From positions 15,261,322-15,325,321 of the forward strand of contig OX457044.1 in NCBI GenBank assembly GCA_949752735.1: a stretch of 64,000 bases of DNA, read 5' to 3'. Below are positions 10,625-21,657 of this stretch, piece by piece. Numbering within the stretch: position 1 is the first letter of the stretch; each line of letters opens with the position of its first letter. A program made the translations under genes and the position numbers. The notes beneath the pieces are model-generated. The model saw only the letters and a program-made list of their open reading frames with translations. It did no database searches and was not told the origin of the DNA. This DNA comes from Lumbricus terrestris (taxonomy: Eukaryota; Annelida; Clitellata; Crassiclitellata; Lumbricidae).

Positions 10625-10835
10625 ACATTGTGAGGCGCAGTGGTGTAAGGGTACGTTCAGTGACTTAGAGCCAAAAGGTTGCGGGTTCAAATCCACCTCA
10701 AGCCGCCATGTATACGGACACTGAGCAAGCCCTCACTTGCAATTGCTCATGCGCTTTGTCGTGAAACTCACATTTATTGTCTGTGCTGTATTCAGAAGCA
10801 CCTCTGAGTATACATCTTAAAGGGGCACTATAACA
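10625..10835 (+). repeat. tRNA-derived SINE
   Basis: An A-box-like GTGGTGTAAGGGT and a B box GGGTTCAAATCC are followed by a body containing TTGCTCATGCG. The 3' end CACCTCTGAGTA ... GGGGCACTATAA resembles the 3' end of local LINE copies. Related copies are at 13062-13312 (minus) and 14955-15155. Confidence 0.7.
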
Positions 10836-10854
10836 AGTGCTCATACATACATAG

Positions 10855-11063
10855 AAATATTTATCAAGTACGTCTAGTCTGTGTATTTATTAAGTGTCTC
10901 TTGTCAAAATATTTATAAAACCCATTTGTCTGATTATTTACTAAGCATATTTTGTCTGAGTGTTTTGTCTGATGGCCAATAAACGTGACAAAACTAAATT
11001 ACCGGTAAAGTCAACAGAGAAAACAATATGCGGTATCAGTAACAAAAACAGATAACTTGAGCA
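10855..11063. repeat. Dispersed repeat, copy 2 (partner at 4153-4347)
   Basis: Nearly identical to 4153-4347, with a short extra stretch at about 10975-10988. It runs directly into the (CATA)n microsatellite at 11063-11123. Confidence 0.7.
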
Positions 11064-11123
11064 TACATACATGCATACATACATACATACATACATACAT
11101 ACATACATACATACATACATACC
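11063..11123. repeat. (CATA)n microsatellite
   Basis: A nearly pure run of the tetranucleotide CATA. The Met/Tyr/His-rich open frames it creates are not genes. Confidence 0.95.
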
Positions 11124-11157
11124 TTCAAACGTACATAAATGCATATACACATTAGAC

Positions 11158-12018
11158 CAGTGGTCTCAAACATGCGATCCACGCATGTGGCCCGTGGACC
11201 CGATTTATGTGGCCCGCGATAGCCATCTACTGTTTAATTTTTTTAAAGAACGAAGCCTGAAGAAACCGATTCAGCAGTTGTTTGGCAATCTGAACCAAGG
11301 TTCAAACTGTTTTCTACTTATTTGCTGTGGACATTGAATCTGCAACAGCAGATAACTATACAGATGCAGCTAGTGACCGTCAATACGATACCATACGCTG
11401 AAGCAGAGGTAGCCTAGGTATAAAACGAAGTTGTTATTCCGGTTTTCTACGCATCCTACCACATGCAAGATAAAAATCCCGAAACTGCACATGGCTGCAA
11501 CACGCATAATGACAAAAGGCCTACGTACAATTATGTGAACAGCTTTTTTCATCTCAAAGATGGACACACCTTACAGAAAACCATTTTGAGGCCATACTCT
11601 GATTGGTCACATCTCAGAAGATAAACCTAACATCCATTGATGCTCTCGTTGCAGGGAAACGTTGTCAGATGAGTAGCGCTACACAAACTTGAGCATTAGG
11701 CCTACTTTTGAGATAACTCACTGTAGTGCCTTAATGCTTAAAGCTGCTACAAGTTTGGTTTTAGGCATTACTAAAATAATGTGCTAGTGATGCATTGTGA
11801 CTCTGAGTGTATATTTTGTATATGTATATTTTGTATAATAGTTATAGTAACTGGAAAATATAATGTACGTAAATGTTAGAGGATAATGTCATTATTACAG
11901 TATCAGGTCTATATGCTGTAATGATAATTTCTCATACATGATATATTTCATGTTGCAGCCCACGAGCCTTGTAAATTTTCAAATGTAGCCCACATCATGA
12001 CTTGAGTTGAGACCACTG
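11158..12018. mobile_element. hAT-type non-autonomous element, 8-bp TSD
   Basis: The ends are CAGTGGTCTCAAACATG and its inverted counterpart TTGAGTTGAGACCACTG. The perfect target duplication CATTAGAC is at 11150-11157 and 12019-12026. The ends hold the GTGGCCCG and GCAGCCCAC blocks typical of Charlie-like hAT MITEs. The 861-bp interior has no transposase. The element ends less than 90 bp from the donor of the exon at 12105-12839. Confidence 0.85.
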
Positions 12019-12104
12019 CATTAGACATACACACACAACACAGCATGCTTTGAAACCACGGTATATTAAACATACAAAATAGGAAGAACAATTGCCATTC
12101 TTAC

Positions 12105-12839
12105 CAGGTGCTTTCATGACGTGAAGATCGGTATAATTTGTACTGAAGGCCGTGACTATATCAGTGGAATTATCAATGAAGACTTTGACATGGTATAATC
12201 CGTCATGTTCTAATTTCACCTTGTAAACTGCTAGGTCTGCATCGAACATCTGATCAAAGGAGAATGTATCAGAACGAGATTGGTTCGGTAAGCTGCTGGT
12301 TGTGCTCCTTCCAGGTGTAGTATCTTCCCCAGAACCGGACTCTTCCAAATGATCTCCCAAGCCGCCACTTTCTAGGTCGGACAAGTGCTCAGGCAAGGTG
12401 GTAGGAGATTGACTACTTGGCATTGTCTTTCTGACTGTAGTATCTTCACTAGAACCAGTCACCTCAGAATGATCTCGTGTACTTTCCGGGCCTGATGACT
12501 TCTGAGGATGGGTGATTGTGGTGGGTGGATCTTTAATCGTGGTCGTTGGCGCAAGGGATGATGGCTTTATGGTAGTAGTGGTAGGGGATGATGGCTTTAT
12601 GGTAGTAGTGGTAGGGGATGATGGCTTTATGGTAGTAGTGGTAGGGGATGATGGCTTTATGGTAGTAGTGGTAGGGTCGTAGACAGATAAGATAAGCGTA
12701 CGGTTATCGTGCTGGTACCAGCTGCGGCCGATGACCTTTGCATACGGACAGCTGTTTTTCTCTGGATATTCCAAGGTCCATTTGAAGACAAACGACTCAC
12801 CCTCACACTTCTTCACGAACGGAGAACCAGAAACATTCG
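12105..12839 (-). CDS. Ig-like domain exon 4 with mucin/proteoglycan-like insert
   Basis: The exon is 735 bp (245 codons), phase 1-1, with acceptor TTGTCTCTTTTAG and donor CACCTG|GTAAGAAT. The first half of a V-like domain has CEGESFVFKW (C-x8-W), then NSC, RSWYQHDN and LILSVYD. About 145 residues of Thr/Ser/Pro-rich sequence follow, and then the domain finishes with FSFDQMFDADLAVYKVKL, EHDGLYHVKVFI and a last strand. The insert thus falls in the loop after strand C'. It holds four exact PTTTTIKPSS repeats, and acidic LESGGLG and EESGSGEDTT stretches that match glycosaminoglycan attachment sites. A long, O-glycosylated and perhaps chondroitin-bearing loop is the likely result. Tandem-repeat length should vary among individuals. 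The canonical Ig cysteines are absent here too. Confidence 0.85.
12555..12678 (-). repeat. In-frame 30-bp coding tandem repeat (4 units)
   Basis: Four copies of a 30-bp unit encode PTTTTIKPSS. The core GGATGATGGCTTTATGGTAG is identical in all copies, which points to recent expansion or homogenisation within the Ig exon. Confidence 0.9.
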
Positions 12840-13061
12840 CTAAAAGAGACAACACAACAAAAAGCAACTGTGTTTTGGTATTGCACCCTTTAAATGTTCA
12901 GATGTGCGCAAACGACAACACGGCAGAACACCGAAGGCGCTGAGCATAAAAGATTACGTAAGTAAAGGACTTTAAAGTCCTTCAATGTTTAATGTCCTGA
13001 TCTACAGTGAACGCCTGAGTGGAAACGCGAACCCTTCTCTCAGCGTTACAAGTCAACCACT

Positions 13062-13312
13062 CTTTCTATTTATTTATTTATTTTATTTATTCATCCATTT
13101 CTATAGCGCCCCTTCAATCTCTCTACTCAGAGGCGCTCCCGACTACAGCGCAGACACTGCATTGGAGTTTAACGCCGAAGCGCCCAAGCGATTGCGAGTG
13201 AAGGACTTGCTCAAGGTCCCTATGCGGCGACTTGAGGTGGTTTCAAACCTCGAACCTTTCGGCTTCAAGGCAACGACGCCACCACTACACCACCGCGCCT
13301 CATATTTGGCTA
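13062..13312 (-). repeat. Full tRNA-derived SINE sharing its 3' end with local LINEs
   Basis: On the minus strand the head GCGCGGTGGTGTAGTGG is followed by a B-box-like GGTTCGAGGTTTG and GCCGCATAGGGACCTTGAGC. The 3' end GCGCCTCTGAGTAG ... GAAGGGGCGCTATA continues into an AAATAAATGAATA-type tail. The same 3' end is found on LINE fragments at about 23195, 33091, 49795 and 54495, which indicates that LINE machinery copied this SINE. Confidence 0.8.
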
Positions 13313-13451
13313 CTTTGCTCAAAGTGTTCTTAATTTTACCGATTTATTCCAAAAAATTAAAAGTGCCGATCTTGACAGATGACATGTTGCATGAATAAAA
13401 CTGACTGACTAATTCAATGTCTCATTTGCAACATTGGCAACTTGGTATACA

Positions 13452-14453
13452 GAAATAGGGGAAGTAGGGGCAAGACGGACCCCGTAAGCGGATTTTTGGG
13501 TTTGAGACACCATAAACGTGTTTCACGGGCACAAATTTTTTTGCTACTCGTAGCCTATACAGTACCATAGCTAAGGGCAACACAAATTTAATTGCATCCC
13601 TTTTTGATAATAAGATTTTTTAAATTTAAAAACTTAGTCGTAATGGTCCGTCTTGCCCCCACTATGGGGCAAGATGGACCAATCTAATAAATCATGCCCC
13701 ACGGATTAGTCTTTCATCATAGAATGTTCTGATCACATGCAGAATACTATTTTATGCATAAATGTGATCGTCTATAATGTAAAACAGTGAGAATAACGCA
13801 GAAGTTACATTGGACTAGATTTTTTCGATTTTAGGCGATTTTAGTGGTCCATCTTGCCCCCATGGTGGAACAAGATAGACCACTGCAATCATGTATTTCG
13901 CGTTAATTGTCATTATTATTGTATCCAACAATTATTGTTATAGTAATAATAACATAATAATTAATTAACATGTGAAATCGAATGAAAAAATTCGAACTCC
14001 AGGAAAAATTCACACAAACGGGGCAAGATGGATCACAAGGTCCGTCTTACCCCGTCGGTGACTGATCCAACTCACCCCGATGCGTAAGGTATAAACTTTT
14101 CACCAATTAAAATTTTTATCTACTGGGTATCCTGCCAAAACTAAATTCGTTAATACGGCAGAAAAGGGTGTTTAACCAAATATACTTGCATCAAAAGCCT
14201 GTGATAATGTGCAATTGAATACTTAGCAAATAACTGTTTCTTGAACATAAGATCGAACAGGTCGAAAATCAACTTTTCGTCATAAAAAACGAAAAAATGT
14301 CGTTTCGGTCGCTTATTTTGGTCAAATCACCAAAGCACCAACAGTATTACAATAATTAAAGTTCATTCGATAGGTGGCGACATCAGATATACCTTATATT
14401 GACGGGATCCATCATACCCCAAGGGTCCGTCTTGCCCCTACTTCCCCTATTTC
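13452..14453. mobile_element. MITE with 31-bp TIR and internal GGGGCAAGAYGGACC repeats
   Basis: The ends GAAATAGGGGAAGTAGGGGC... and ...GCCCCTACTTCCCCTATTTC are perfect inverted repeats of about 31 bp. Shorter versions of the GGGGCAAGATGGACC block recur inside in both orientations (about 13668, 13850, 14020 and 14040). No coding region is visible. I could not identify the target duplication with confidence, so the superfamily is open. Confidence 0.7.
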
Positions 14454-14462
14454 AGTTATGAT

Positions 14463-14690
14463 CAGGGCTGAAAGTGGGCCGGGTCTGTCTGGGTCTGCGA
14501 CCCCGGTATTGATTTTCGTGACCCCGCTGTTGACAGGCCTCAGCCGGGTTGTGTGTTTGTAAATTTAGGGCGAATGACTAAAAAAGGTTGCCAGATACAA
14601 AAAATAGTTGAAAATTTTTTGGGGAGTCAAAGGTATCACTCGCCTCCAAAGTCAGAGTCGTTAACTTTTCTGAACCACTTTCAGCCCTAG
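14463..14690. mobile_element. hAT-type MITE (AGGGCTGAAAGTGG ends)
   Basis: The ends CAGGGCTGAAAGTGG and CCACTTTCAGCCCTAG are flanked by GTTATGAT (14455-14462) and GTTACGAT (14691-14698), an 8-bp duplication with one change. The interior is C/G-rich with ACCCCG blocks. A related piece is at 50303-50442. Confidence 0.75.
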
Positions 14691-14954
14691 GTTACGATTA
14701 GCTAAGAGAGCGAATGGGTGAATTACTGCCGCCTAGACTCTACGTTTCGGCGGGAGATTACTTGCAGCGGCTTGATAGTTATCTGAGCACTGCTCGCTTA
14801 CTAATCAACTTCTTCTGTTCTGCTGTTCTGTGGTGACTTTAACATCAACTGGTCTTGTGTACATTAAACGAAGCTCTATTTCAGGTAGGGCCTACCTTAA
14901 AGGCGCTATAGTGGATGTCCACATCATAGGCCCATTCAAGAATACATAATTTGT

Positions 14955-15155
14955 ACACATGGGGCAAGGTGGTGTATACGTGTATGTTCGGCACCTTAGA
15001 GCCAGAAGGTTGCGGGTTCGAATCCACCTCAAGCCGCCACGTAGGGACCCTGAGCAACTCCTTTACTCACAATTGCTCATGTGCCTCAGCGTGATACTCC
15101 AATTCAGTGTCCACACTGTAGTCGGGAGCACCTCTGAGTAGAATATATATAGTGA
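14955..15155 (+). repeat. tRNA-derived SINE
   Basis: GGTGGTGTATACGTG and the B box GGGTTCGAATCC are followed by CAAGCCGCC and ending CACCTCTGAGTAGAATATA. It belongs to the same family as 10625-10835 and 13062-13312. Confidence 0.75.
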
Positions 15156-15160
15156 AAGGC

Positions 15161-15260
15161 AGTGGCGCAACCAGGGGGTTCTGGGGGTGCTTGAGCACCC
15201 CCGAGGATCAAAAAGGTGACCCACACAATTTTTCCAAATCCGATGAGTTTTTTTAGGGGT
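15161..15260. mobile_element. hAT-like terminal fragment
   Basis: CAGTGGCGCAACCAGGGGGT followed by a short G/C hairpin GGGGTGCTTGAGCACCCCC is typical of hAT ends. No partner end was found before copy B at 15547. Confidence 0.4.
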
Positions 15261-15546
15261 AGGGGGTACCCTCTCTTTCAGTCCTTCAGATTACACAAAC
15301 ATATAGGCCTATAGTTCCATCATTCTTTCGTTTTATAATTGTTGTCAACAATTTAATAAAGCGTCAGATTTCAGTTTTTGGCTAGATTACCCAAGTTTCA
15401 AGTTTGTTTCAGTCTGGATTTATGGATAGGTGAATTTTTAGCGAAATAGGCCTACCATTACATCGTATTGTTTCAAGCGCTGGAGACGCTGAAACGCAAT
15501 TTAGGGCAACATAAGCAAGCAATCCCGAAAGTCCGCGTGTGCCACG

Positions 15547-17672
15547 TATACCCCGCAGTCGATCGAGTCGATCGATCGAGTCGATCATAGCTCGGCCAAG
15601 CCGAGTCGATCGAAAATTCGTCGACTCGATCGACTTTCAAGTCGAGTCGATCGTGAGTCTCGCCAAGTCGAGTCGATCGAAAAATCGTCAACTCGATCGA
15701 CTTGCAAGTCGAGTCGATCGTGAGTCTTGCCAAGTCGAGTCGATCGAAAAATCGTCGACTTGCAAGTCGAGTCGATCGCGAGTCTTGTTAAGTCGAGTCG
15801 ATCGTTGTTTTATCTACTCGACTCGACTTAGAAATATTTTACTTAGGCCTACTATTTCTTGAAGTCTCAAAGTGACCTACATGATATAATGACGTCGACC
15901 TAATTCAGTTTTTGCACACAGGTTCAGCTAACGAATTTTGGCAACTGGCGATTTCGTGTTAGTGGAACTGTGAAAGTTGACTAAAGACATAGGTTTTTGA
16001 TTTGAGTTGAACGAATACAGGGGCGGATACAGAAATTTTGGAAGGGGTGGACACAATTTGTGGTCTTGGGCCGAAAAAATTTCGTTGGTCTTCCGCCGAA
16101 AGAATCCTTTTTTAGTCTTTCGCCCAAAAAACTTATAAAAACCCGTGGCGACTCCGGTTGTTTAAAATCTGATGACTTTTTAAGTCATGTGTTAGGCCTA
16201 CTTTCTCTCTCACCTTCCTGTCCCCGTTACGTTGATTTACAGCTTCTTGAAACCGAATGGAGGGATCGAGGGACCACGTCATATGCCAATCTCTGAATGG
16301 GGGGGGGGGCATGGCCGGATTGACGACTTCCTTGGATCCGCTACTGAATGAGCATGATACAGATCTACTCTTATATGCCTGTATGTAAGTCATGTAGGCC
16401 TACATGTAGATGTTAATTTTGAAAATATAAAACGGGACCTTTTATAACGTCAATTCGATTATGATACAATTCTCCAACTAAATAAGTTCACTGAGAAAAC
16501 GAAATTAGGCCTATTGTGAGGTTATTTCGATCAGGACACAGATCTGCTGTCATATTGCTTCATTAATGTTGAGAATACAGAACTAGGCCTATCCCTATTG
16601 TAACGTCACTCTGATTATGATACAATTTTACTATTACATGTTCATTATAAGTTCACATCGAGAACTAAAAAAACAGCGCCTATTGTGACGTCACATTGAT
16701 TATGATACAAATGTACTAGGCCTATTATGGAAGTTCATTCTGAGAATATAAACAAGGTCTAGTGTGACGTCACTTCGATTATGAGACAAATGTAGGCCTA
16801 CTATTATAGAAGTGCATATTGAGAATATAAACAAGGTCTATTGTGACGTCACTTCGATTATTATACAGATCTACCAGTATATTATGTTCATTTTGCGAAT
16901 ATTAAACTGGGCCTTTTATGACGTCACTTCAATTAAGATACAATTCTACTATTAAATAAGTTCACTGAGAAAACGAAATTAGGTCTATTGTGGCGTCATT
17001 TCGATTATGGTACAGACCTGCTGTCATATTATTTCATTTTCATAATGCAATACAAAACTGGGACTGTTTAAATGCAACATCGCTCCGATTATGATAAAAA
17101 TCTATTATTAAACGTTCAGTTTGAGAATATTAAACTAGGCCCATTGTGACGTCACTTCGATCATGATACTATTAAAGAAGTTCACTTTGAGAATGAAATA
17201 GGCCTATTGTGGCTAACTTCGATTATGATAATGATCTGTTATTATAGAAGTACATTTTGAGAGTATAAACTAGGCCCATTGTGGCTAACTTCGATTAATT
17301 ATTACACAGATCTACCGTAATAATTACTTAGATTCATTTGCAAAATCTAAAACGAGGCCCATTGTGACGTCACTACGATTACAGTGCAAAGCTATAAATT
17401 CACTGAGAATACGAAATCAGGCTTATTGTTACGTCACACAGATTTATGACACAGATCTACTACCGACGTCTACCGTATAATTTCATGTTAAGATCATATA
17501 ACTGCAGATGGTAAGCAAGAGACAAAACTAGGTCAAGTTGACAAAGTCGATCGAGTCGATCGTCGGCCGAGCCAAGTCGATCGAGTCGTCGAGAGGTCGG
17601 CGAGTCGACGAAGTCGATCGTCGCGCGAGCCAAGTCGATCGTGGCCCACGACTCGATCGACTGCGGGGTATA
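15547..17672. mobile_element. Non-autonomous DNA transposon, copy B (inverted relative to A), 8-bp TSD
   Basis: The ends TATACCCCGCAGTCGATCGA and the inverted counterpart at 17672 are flanked by the perfect duplication GTGCCACG at 15539-15546 and 17673-17680. The order of parts is the mirror of copy A: GATCGAGTCG array, nested MITE at 16018-16346, then about 1.1 kb of 70-90-bp units with GTGACGTCACTTCGATTATG cores, then a short GATCGA array. TGACGTCA is intact in about six units. No open frame of known type is present. Because the TSDs are perfect while interiors differ, movement was fairly recent and the internal repeats diverged before it. Confidence 0.8.
16018..16346. mobile_element. hAT-type MITE nested in copy B
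   Basis: The ends CAGGGGCGGATAC and GGATCCGCTACTG correspond to the MITE at 2556-2847 in copy A, in the same relative place. The flanks AACGAATA and AATGAGCA match those of copy A in inverted form. Confidence 0.65.
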
Positions 17673-18530
17673 GTGCCACGTGACCATAACAGAGTAAAGA
17701 CGCATTTAGTTGATTGTCGATAAATGACTAGAATCTCAAAAAATAAACCAAGACAAAGTGAATTCGAATTGGACCTAGACAATGAGCGGTTGAGATTTTG
17801 ATTCATTTCGCGATCAGCAACTATTTAATAACGTAAGGTTGATATTAATGCTTTTATGTTATTTTCGTGATTTGGATTGAATCATGGCACATTTTTCGTC
17901 CTGTTCGCTTGCTGGTAAAGCCGAAATGTTACGCAGTGGACCAAAGAGATTTCAAGGACCATTTCCCAAAAATACGGAAAATCGTTCTTTTCAAAATTCT
18001 TGGTACTGGTATGACAGATTCAGGTGGCTTGACTATAATGAAGAAAATGACGGGGCTCAGTGCTTTTACTGCAAGTTGCTAAATTCGTCTGTTGGCAAAA
18101 ATGATGAATTCAAACTTGGAAAAGTTAATAGCTAGCATAGGTTTTTAGAAAAAGCAAAAAAGCACGAAGTGTCAGCAGACCACACAGGCTACGTTGCTAC
18201 AATGATGCCAACAAGATGATCGCTGCGGACGAAAATTGTGAAGACACGGTTAGAGAAAAGCTAGTGAAATGCAGTGATGCAGATAAAGAACGGAACAGAA
18301 AAGGTATAAAAATAATGTTTTCTTTCGTTCGATGGCTTGCATCACAGAATATATCGTTTCGCGGACACACAGAAGCTGACGGAAATTTTCGAAGTTTTCT
18401 TAACACTTTTAGAGAGTTTATGCCGGATTTGGATAAATTCATGTCTGCTTGTCCCAAAAATGCAACTCTTATATGACGTGGAAAACTCAGAATGAGTTTA
18501 TTCAAATGATTGATCAACTTGCAATGGAAG

Positions 18531-19680
18531 CATGGGCGCCCGCACATCGGGGCAAGGGGGGCACTTGCTCCCCTGGAAAATTGAAACCTATTTTTCTAAC
18601 TACTACTTTTGGGGTTTAGGAAATTTCTTCCCATTGAAATCGAATGATACACTTCAGTGAAAGTCAGAAATTTAAGTAATGAAATCTCTTTGGAAATAAA
18701 GAAGCTCTTAATTTTCTGCCTTGAATTTTTTCAAGCTCTTGCTGAAAAGGTAACAATGACTTTTAACCCTCCCGTGGGTGCCCATACAAATAGTATTCAT
18801 ATGGCCTACTTGTCTGGAATCTCGCTGTAGGCTAATGCAATTTTTCACAACTACGCAAAAATTAATTATCAATAAATTACACTAATGTAAAAATTTGAAA
18901 TTTATCAACAACCCATTGAAATTAAGTAATGGAGATCTACATATTCACCAGCGTTATATATGGAATCAAGTCTGCTTTAAGTCAGGCTGCATTTTGTCCA
19001 TTTTGCATGCTGCCAGCTAGTACAGAATTTAGGTAGGTCAAGCTGTAGAGAAACTTGGATAATTGACTCTGGTTATCGTGCCTTGAGATTTTCTCCCCAA
19101 ACCAACTCTGTTCAAAAGAGTTGATACCCCATTCTTCTGATCCTCGGGATCCTCCACCTTCCTAAACGACACCTGCAATAAATCTGACCCTCTGAATACA
19201 GGACTCGGACCTCTTTCTTGACTGCCCTTTGAACAGCCTGATGACTGGATGCAGCGCTGCTGAATAAGCTGGTGCCCTACAATTGACTTTGGAGTGGCAC
19301 TTTAGAAGTTTAGAAATTACAATTAAAATATAGAAGTAACTTGATGGAGCACTTGGGCCTTTAAAACTGATACCTGTTACCTGTTTTTCGTTCATTTATT
19401 CATTCATTCATTTATATAGCGCCCTTCAAAAACCTACATTTTAGCATTCTATTTTTTATTTTTAATAAATTTCTTCGCTCTAAGAAAACTATTCATATTG
19501 AAAATGAAAGGCCTACACCAAATGAAACTGAGAAATACGCATTAAGAAACCTCTTTGAAAAATATCCCATATTCTCACTTTTCAGCATTGCAATTTTTAA
19601 GCTCCTGTGATTATGAAATTTAACCGTGACCAACTTAAAAATTTTGCCCCCCCCTGCAAAAATTTCTGCGGGCGCCCATG
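18531..19680. mobile_element. hAT-type element inserted in the hAT transposase, 8-bp TSD
   Basis: The ends CATGGGCGCCCGCA and TGCGGGCGCCCATG are exact inverted repeats. The perfect duplication AATGGAAG is at 18523-18530 and 19681-19688. Removing the element and one duplication restores the reading frame across MIDQLAMEE to ILQPIIRKN. The 1150-bp interior holds LINE tail pieces at 19250-19330 and 19385-19430 and no transposase. Confidence 0.9.
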
Positions 19681-19738
19681 AATGGAAGAAATACTGCAGC
19701 CCATAATCCGGAAAAACAAGCCTTTTATCTTATCTGCT

Positions 19739-19917
19739 AGCCTTTCTCGCAGCAAGAGCCTTTCAGAAGCGCTCCCAGTGCGTTTAACTCCGAGAAAAAA
19801 GGCAAGTTTTTAGACGAGGATACACTACCAGAGGATGGCAGAGCGAACTGATGGGGGAAGCCCATTCCATAGGGAGGGACCAATGCAGGCAAATGATCTG
19901 GATTGAGCCATGGCAGT
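19739..19917 (-). mobile_element. CR1/L2-like LINE 3' end inserted in the hAT gene
   Basis: On the minus strand it encodes the C-terminal motif RSFACIGPSLWNGLPPSVRSA, close to the GP-x-x-WN-x-LP motif of other local LINE ends, followed by AGCGCTTCTGAAAGGC. It is strongly 5' truncated. Confidence 0.65.
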
Positions 19918-21657
19918 CCTGACTTTTAGTGTAATTATGGATGAAACTACTGACTCTAGCACAAAAATGCAAGTCGCAATTAGTAGGCCTATTAGATATA
20001 GGCCTACACATGACAGGACTGGAATTCCCGAAGAGCATCTAATTGCCATGGTTGAAACACAATGATCAACCGGAGAAGCACTCTCGGATGTACTTTTGAA
20101 TGTACTGCAAGAATTGGGCCTAAATATGAACAATCTAGTAGGTCAAGGATACGACGGTGGTTCGAATATGAGAGGTGATATTCAGGGTGTGCAAGGTCGA
20201 ATCATAGCAAAATACCCAAAAGCCCTGTATACTTGGTGTTGGTCGCATAATCTGCAACTTGTAATGAACCACGCACCTGATGGCAGTTCAGCTGCAGTTG
20301 ATTGTTTCAACAAAATTAAAGAAGTTTATAGTTGCATTTCATCTTCTTCTCAACGAACTGGAATAATGGAACGCTACTTGCTAAAGCACGAGTTTCCCGT
20401 AGATGAAAGTCAAGTCGAAGAAGATGAACATAGAAACAGTGATCTTGCTTCTCAATCAGAATTGTCTTCAACCGAAACTGAGTCGAATGCAACAACAACG
20501 GAGAAAGATAAGCTGGCTGAAAAGGAATATCGTTACCGACGTCTACTGACACTACTTTCTATAAGTGGCACACGCTTCATAGCAGAACAAGAAACTTGAA
20601 ACTGCATATCATGACCAAAGCGTAAACGCTGTCTGCCAAATAATTTGAATGAGTCGGTGACTATGCATGTTATGCATATTTGGTCTACAAGGGAACGCAA
20701 TAATCGAACTCTTCAACTTCGTGAGTACTTTGAAATTCTTGACTTGGTCAAAGAACTGGCATGCCGTTTCAACAACCCAGCCTTGGGCACTCTTTCGGCT
20801 CTTCAAAATGGAGAAATGACAGTAGAACTTCGTGAGTTTTGTGTCCTCCACCAGCAGGATCGAGAAACAGTTGAGAGGCAACTAGAATTTACAGTTACAG
20901 GGTTGCGTACCTCTGAGGATTGTCAATTGAAATTAAGCGAATTGTTTTGTCATACAAACATTCAACCAGAGCTACATTACATCTTGGACGTTGCTCTTGC
21001 CCTACCAGTCACATCCTGTTTTGCTGAACGAGCATTTTCTAGACTTCGTCTCATAAAAAGTCATCTCAGGACAACGATGTCTGCCACACGATTGCAAAGT
21101 CTACTACGAATATCTGCTAACAAGGTCGCAGCATTGGCTATACTTAATGCTTGGGCTATTTACAAAGACTGAAAGAAAAATTATTTTTTTTAATGGATTC
21201 TTACTGTGCAGATTTTGTAACTAGGCACATCTTTAATAGTTACGTGATGTGAAATGAGCTTGCGCTCTTAATGCCACACAGACTACAGCCTGAACTTCCC
21301 TGAAGTCAATTCTATAGTGAACTCGCACTCTACTGACTACAACCTGAAGTCAATTCATCATATCCTAATTCATAATATTATTGTAAGTCTGAGGGACCTT
21401 GATTATCTTTAAGAGCCACACATAACAGTTCACTCTAACATTTTTTCATATCAGTATTGTTACAAGATCTGAACTGGATCTGTAATCTCGCTGAAATGCT
21501 GCCGCCTATCTGTAATTGTCATAGAATGAACTGAACTTGGACTCTTGCTGACTGTTTGCCCATCTGTAATGGTTACAAGATGTGAACTGAACTTACATGT
21601 ATAAGTACTCTTGCTGACACTTGCCAATCAATAATTGTTATGAGATGTGAACTTAAC

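Larger units (their letters stand above)
17884..21172 (+). pseudogene. Dead hAT transposase gene (TTF/ZMYM1-like)
   Basis: The pieces, in order, are a TTF/ZMYM-type zinc-finger start with WYDRF.WL.YN and AQCFYCKLL (17884-18135), a helical segment after a frameshift (18216-18530), the catalytic start IMDETTDSSTKMQVAI (about 19930-19983), GYDGGSNMRG and CWSHNLQLV (20096-20599), and the C-terminal hAT dimerisation segment LPVTSCFAERAFSRLRLIKS up to 21172. Reading frames are broken by stops at 18134 and 20063 and by frameshifts near 18220 and 20600. Two later insertions split it: a MITE at 18531-19680 and a LINE tail at about 19739-19917. Two in-frame 6-bp insertions also lie next to RY-THD. It is a decayed transposon gene and not a host gene. 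I did not find its terminal repeats. Confidence 0.85.

Noticed and set aside
10625..10720. Possible tRNA gene
   Set aside because: A and B boxes are present but the acceptor and anticodon stems do not fold, and the segment continues as a SINE with several copies.
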